DNA of 64,000 nucleotides from Melastoma dodecandrum (Eukaryota > Streptophyta > Magnoliopsida > Myrtales > Melastomataceae): contig JARUPY010000054.1 of assembly GCA_029817715.1 (NCBI GenBank), positions 62,001-126,000 on the forward strand. The letters run 5' to 3'. The notes beneath the pieces are model-generated. The model saw only the letters and a list, made by a program, of their open reading frames with translations, was not told the DNA's origin and made no database searches. Numbering within the stretch: position 1 is the stretch's first letter; the number at the start of each line of letters is the position of its first letter. The position numbers were made by a program, and so were the translations under genes. Below, piece after piece: positions 60,001 to 64,000 of this stretch.

Positions 60001-61318
60001 TATAAGAACTAGCTTTCCTTTTTGTCCTTGCTATACAGTCATGGAATGCTTTTGGAGGGTCCATTGAGCAGCTTCCTCCTGCTCAATCTAACCAAAACCA
60101 GATGCAGCTACTTCCACAGAACTCAGCATCACATGCAGATCATCTTTGGGGTTTTGAAATCACCCAGGTACCCTTTATATGTTCATGTTCATGCATTAGT
60201 TAGTAACTTCAATATTTACTTCTGAATTCTTGCAATGTTCGGTGCTCAGAAAAGAAATGTAATCACCTAGGTTCCCTTTTTATGTTCATGTTCATTTGTT
60301 GTCAATAATTTTTTAGTCGTTTCTATATTTCAGGGATCACATTCTATTTCTCAAATATCTGCATCTTCCCCGGGACCTCCAGGTGATGCTATGCCTCCAA
60401 GCATCTTTGTGGAGTCATTGCAGATGGCGCCAGTTCCTCATATGGTTTGTCTCTTATTTACTTATGTTTTACTGCCTACTCGAATGCTGCTATCCTTTGG
60501 TTTGTGGAATATCATGTCGAGCTGTTGATTAGTCAATATCTTCTGCAGAGTAATACCCCAGCACAAGTCGGTGCCACTAGCTATAAATCTACAAACCCAT
60601 TTGATATCCCATATGATTCTGATTTGGAGCAGAGTAACATGGTATGCTTTTGTCACTCTTATATTATCAAACTGGGGATTTATGCATCTCGTGTCTTATC
60701 TTAAGACGGGTAGGGCTGGTGTGATGTTTATTTTCGGTAATGCACCTGGCTTGTGTTTGGTTCGTGAAATAGAAATAAGAATTTTTCAATTACGTTTCAT
60801 AAACCAGACAAGCAATTGAGGGCATGTTGTTTTCCTTTGATTATCCCTTCACCTAAATCTTAATTCAACAGTTCTTGGACATGAGCACCCTGCAAGCTTC
60901 ATTACCGCATACCGAGCTATCATCCGCCTTATGTGGCGTTACTTCATCGTGGTATGCACAGAATCCAATGGAAACGTTTGTTCCAGCTGCTCCACAAGGT
61001 ATGCTTAGGAAGGGGGAAAATAAGAAAACATGTGATTGTATAACCAACGTGGTAGACTCTCACGGTTCTGGACTTTGCCTGATATTGTGTGGTTTACTTC
61101 GCAGTTGGCATGACGTTTATCCCGGGCCAAGTAACGAATCCTCCGATTCCGTGAGTAAAATCATATTATAGATAGCAAACAGTGCTTATTTTTGCCGAAC
61201 ATTGTGTTTCCAAAAAATTCAATGGCCTCTTCTCATATTGTATTGAAATCTGTTTCATTCCAGGAACGTTCCGGCTCAGGGTCATGTTGCTTCTGTTGGA
61301 GGCAATCCCTTCGCATGA
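57031..61318 (+). CDS. AGD14: ARF GTPase-activating protein, AGD14 type
   Basis: Thirteen exons: 57031-57126, 57268-57329, 57584-57671, 57751-57812, 57890-57986, 58327-58773, 59230-59892, 60039-60167, 60334-60444, 60549-60641, 60872-60998, 61105-61150 and 61264-61318. They give 691 residues. The start MGSRREEERNEKIIRGLMKL leads into the ArfGAP zinc finger CINC...CVNC (C-x2-C-x16-C-x2-C), then the catalytic Arg in GIHREFTHRVKSVSMAKFT. GNQRARESYLRDWDLQRQRL and IREFIKHVYVERRYTGGNNP finish the domain. The rest is Ser/Pro/Gln-rich and disordered. SLGSFGSFDSNSF, STNPFDIPYDSD and the final GGNPFA carry FG and NPF-type motifs that bind coat or EH-domain proteins. AGD14 proteins stimulate GTP hydrolysis on Arf GTPases during vesicle budding at the Golgi/TGN. 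Gene is intact. Confidence 0.94.
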
Positions 61319-61711
61319 ATATTCCAAGTTTGCAGAAAGCCGTTATGCCGCCGGTCCTTGTCATTTGTAGTGTACCCTGCTGCTTTCCACTGCTTCAATC
61401 AGTTTGATCATCCTGTTGCGTTTCTCAAATTTTTGTAAATGAGACAGACATCGCGAAGAGTTGTTGTCATCAAGCCTGAGTGTAGGCGGTTTCTTTCAGG
61501 CAAGACTCCTCGATCGGACGGTGTTGGAAATTCATTCTGTTCTCTGGCTTTGTATCCGAATAAATTGTTATGCTGGGATTGATTACTTGTAACTTTATGT
61601 TCATGAATCCAGTTAAGTAATGTTGATGCCTGACCAACAAGCACCATATGTACCCAGTAAGCCATGGCTGTAACAACACCGTATACAATGGAGGGTCAAC
61701 GGACAGCCAAA
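61319..61711. other. Shared 3' interval between AGD14 and presenilin genes
   Basis: 393 bases with the 3' UTRs of two convergent genes; nothing else seen. Confidence 0.5.
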
Positions 61712-62977
61712 CTAAAACATCACCAAGTTAGTGGCGGCTCCAACGACGAAAGGCTCCATCAACAATCTCGTCAGGAAGTAAAACATGACTCCCAGGGCTA
61801 TCGATATGGGGAGTGCCGGAAGAGCTCGGCGGCACACGGACAGCAAAAGGAGCGTGCATGCGAGTCCGGACAAGATTGCGAGGTAACACGCGTAAACCGT
61901 CATGAGATCGTACATCGCCGCCCTGCCGACCAGAACGCTGTAAAATATGAAATCCCCGAGCCCGAGCCGGATGCCCCGACCGGAGTCCTCAGAATCTCGA
62001 TCTCCGCCCAGCATCTCAACCAAGGGAGACATTTCCTGGATCTCCACATCTCTAACCCGATCGCTCCCAAAATTCGCCGCAGAAGAGGATCCTCCCTCAC
62101 TGGACGAGGTCTCCCTGTGATTGTCCCTCGGATCGTTCACCAGCGGCGACGTCTCCGCCGGATCGATCATGTCTCGGTCCCGACTGACTACATTCTCTCT
62201 ACTCACAGACTGCAACTCCACCGACCGATCATCTGATACCCCACCGACTAACATCCCTAGAGTAGTCCTAGCTCGGCCACGGTTTGGCACTGAGACAGGC
62301 CGGGCCTCGTAAACCAGGGCAGGCAACTCCTCGTCCCGCCTCGACGCCAGCTCCACCAATATCTTCAGCGGCCCGCCTGGTGCTAGCACTGCGACGAGGT
62401 CATACACAGCCAGGGCAACAAGCAAGACCCAAGTGGTCCACTCCGGCAGCTTCGTAAACCATGCCGCGACGATAATCCCCAAACACACCATGTAACCCTG
62501 CCGGAACAAGATCGGGACCCCTTTAGACAAAACGCTGAGGACCCCTACGATGGTGAAGTTATAAAGGAAGATCCCAGAAGTGATGGCGTCAACGGGGACG
62601 GAGAAGCGCTGGATGACGGAGAGGAGGATGGATCCACCCATGGTGGCGAGGACCACGAAGGTGGAGAAGTTCATGTAGTACTTGAGGAAGGAGGTGAAGT
62701 TGTAGTAGTAAAGGAGGACGAGGAGGAAGGTGACGGCGGCGATGAGGACGACGAAGACTAGGGCGTTGAGGAGGGCGCCCTCGAGCTTCTGGGAGACGGT
62801 GTCGGTGGGGTTCTCGAGGTAGACGAGGGTGGCGGCGGTCCGGAGCGGAGGGGCGGAGAAAGGCGTGGAGGCGGAGAGGGAGTAAACGAGGAGGACGACA
62901 AGGAACATGCAGATCGAGACGGGGGACATCACCCCGATGATTTCGGTGCCGATAATCGAGAGGATGCTCGACTCCAT
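61712..62977 (-). CDS. Presenilin (intramembrane aspartyl protease), intronless
   Basis: A single exon of 421 residues. The start MESSILSIIGTEIIGVMSPV is chosen because plant presenilins begin with this pattern; an open frame continues to 63136 but reads as Pro-rich leader. Nine hydrophobic helices are visible. The two catalytic Asp are in VALAVYDLVAVLAP (TM6) and LGLGDFIFYSVLV (TM7). The PAL motif is in RRALPALPISIALGVM near the C-terminus. The loop between TM6 and TM7 is long and acidic (ELQSVSRENVVSRDRD, SSSEGGSSSAANFG). Presenilin is the catalytic core of gamma-secretase, with APH-1, PEN-2 and nicastrin. In plants it sits in endomembranes, and its substrates are poorly known. All catalytic parts are present. 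Confidence 0.94.
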   Translation of the reverse strand: MESSILSIIGTEIIGVMSPVSICMFLVVLLVYSLSASTPFSAPPLRTAATLVYLENPTDTVSQKLEGALLNALVFVVLIAAVTFLLVLLYYYNFTSFLKYYMNFSTFVVLATMGGSILLSVIQRFSVPVDAITSGIFLYNFTIVGVLSVLSKGVPILFRQGYMVCLGIIVAAWFTKLPEWTTWVLLVALAVYDLVAVLAPGGPLKILVELASRRDEELPALVYEARPVSVPNRGRARTTLGMLVGGVSDDRSVELQSVSRENVVSRDRDMIDPAETSPLVNDPRDNHRETSSSEGGSSSAANFGSDRVRDVEIQEMSPLVEMLGGDRDSEDSGRGIRLGLGDFIFYSVLVGRAAMYDLMTVYACYLAILSGLACTLLLLSVCRRALPALPISIALGVMFYFLTRLLMEPFVVGAATNLVMF

Positions 62978-63670
62978 TATCGGCGGAATCCGATAGCAGG
63001 AACTTAGGGTTTCCGGCGGTGATTTTTTGGGTTGGGGTGGGGGGGAAGGCGTGCCGGTGGAGGTGAGTGCAATAATGGGGAACGCGAGGGTGCACGGAAT
63101 GGCTCTGTGAGGAGCCCTCCACTGCCCGATTCCCACTTACTTCTCTCCTACATATATAAATATTAAAAAGGCGTATAATATCAAATACTATATCGAAACT
63201 TTCTGTTTTGTCACTTTCTTTTTTTGCTATACGATATTATCATGAACTTTAGGGTTGTAATTTTTTTTAGCCATTCTCCGACGTAATCCGTCTAATGGCT
63301 GACGTGGCGTGACTGATTCCGTCCAGTCAGCTAATTTATTCAGCGTAGTTGCCATGATGGTTAAATCCCAAGTCCAGGAAGTCCCCATTCTGTTATGAGA
63401 AAATCCCCATTCTGTTCTAAGAAAAATCCTCAATTTCTTACCCTAAATCAATTGCCCGATTGCCCGCCTAACTTCGCAAATCAACGAGGAAAGGAGTTAG
63501 GGCGGCGTGGTAGCGAAAGGTAGAAAGAGAGGTGGAAGAAGGGAAGGAGGTGGTACCGCAACAAGGTATGGCGACTCGTAACCTCATTGTAGTGTTTGTA
63601 GAGGTTCTGTTAAAAGTTATCGGGTTCGTTTTCTAACAGATATGGCGACGAATCGCATTTGGGGGGAAGC
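62978..63670. other. Presenilin leader, promoter and spacer
   Basis: Presenilin 5' leader, then an AT-rich core promoter with a TATA-like stretch (CATATATAAA, 63151-63160). After that comes DNA leading into the Mutator-like fragment. No gene seen. Confidence 0.4.
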
Positions 63671-64000
63671 ATGCGTTTAGACGATATGGGTTCGTATGAT
63701 GGGGGTAGGATAATAAATGTACTTGATGTTGACACCGATCTCCTAGGATACTTCACATTGGTTGCCTTAGGAAAAGAATATGGGCTTAGGAAGGTTGATA
63801 GAATGTGGTATGTATATCCGGGAACCAGTTTGAGCTTGGCCAGCAACATTCGTGAGGATAAGGACGTGATGAACATGATTTCTGAATGTAGATGTGCTGA
63901 AGTAGATATTTATATGGAAGGAGAGGAAAGTTGCGTTAGTGATTTTGCTGGTAATGAGCCAGAATGTAGTTATGAAGTTGATCCGGATGAATTGGTGGAG
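63671..64000 (+). mobile_element. Mutator-like transposase N-terminus (cut by window edge)
   Basis: An open frame begins MRLDDMGSYDGGRIINVLDV and runs without a stop to base 64000. It reads DLLGYFTLVALGKEYGLRKV, then MWYVYPGTSLSLASNI and DVMNMISECRCAEVDIYMEG, the PB1-like N-terminal domain of plant MuDR-type (MULE) transposases. An acidic stretch follows (PECSYEVDPDELVE), as in intact elements. The DDE core and zinc knuckle would lie downstream. Whether the element is intact cannot be judged. It is the same broad family as the dead fragment at 4806-5445. Confidence 0.75.

Noticed and set aside
62589..63122. 177-codon Arg/His/Pro-rich minus-strand frame
   Set aside because: Shifted frame inside the presenilin exon.
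63610..63876. 88-codon minus-strand frame at the right end
   Set aside because: Antisense of the Mutator-like transposase frame, which has the recognisable protein.

Overview
This is a window of nuclear DNA from a flowering plant. The evidence is spliced genes with GT-AG introns, plant-only families (VQ, PORR, DUF7036, PLAC8, AGD14-type ArfGAP, plant presenilin), AT-rich spacers, and plant transposons (Mutator-like, Ty1/copia, MITE-like). Protein wording looks eudicot-like, but I cannot name the species. Gene density is high, at roughly one gene or gene remnant per 3-4 kb. All splice sites were placed by eye from frame continuity and GT/AG signals.

Layout. 1-2.1 kb (-): 5' part of a DUF7036 membrane protein, cut by the window edge. 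2.1-9.5 kb: spacer with a palindromic GTAC-rich array, a decayed Mutator transposase fragment, a possible non-coding unit, and a RING-type E3 gene (-) that has a frameshift and has lost zinc ligands. 9.5-15.3 kb: long spacer holding a foldback/MITE element. 15.3-16.2 kb (+): single-exon VQ-motif gene. 18.5-22.5 kb (-): a PORR organelle RNA-binding gene and a seven-exon Mpv17/PMP22 gene. 22.9-23.9 kb (+): an unidentified, frame-broken gene. 24.0-27.5 kb (-): a complete 16-exon GH51 alpha-L-arabinofuranosidase whose expected acid/base Glu is Gln. 28.6-33.2 kb (+): an intact DHHC S-acyltransferase, a 145-bp tandem repeat, then a degenerate DHHC copy. 34.5-36.6 kb (-): a kinase-like protein with no DFG Asp.

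39.8-41.6 kb (+): UBC22-type E2, convergent with calmodulin (-, 42.3-42.9 kb). 45.1-46.5 kb (+): HINT1-type HIT protein, convergent with a PLAC8 gene (-, 46.9-47.8 kb). 48.6-52.8 kb: a MATE transporter pseudogene (-) split by a truncated Ty1/copia element with recognisable LTRs, primer-binding site, gag and zinc knuckle. 53.3-54.8 kb (-): plastid-type GrpE. 54.9-56.5 kb: repeat-rich TE-like block with three minisatellites. 57.0-61.3 kb (+): 13-exon AGD14-type ArfGAP, convergent with an intronless presenilin (-, 61.7-63.0 kb). 63.7-64.0 kb (+): N-terminus of a Mutator-like transposase running off the window.

The genes do not form one pathway. They are independent housekeeping and signalling loci: ubiquitin transfer, Ca2+ sensing, S-acylation, membrane traffic, organelle RNA processing and folding. 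The main interest is gene decay and pseudo-enzymes: the GH51 Glu-to-Gln change, the broken RING, the degenerate DHHC copy, the kinase-like protein, and the transposon-split MATE gene.
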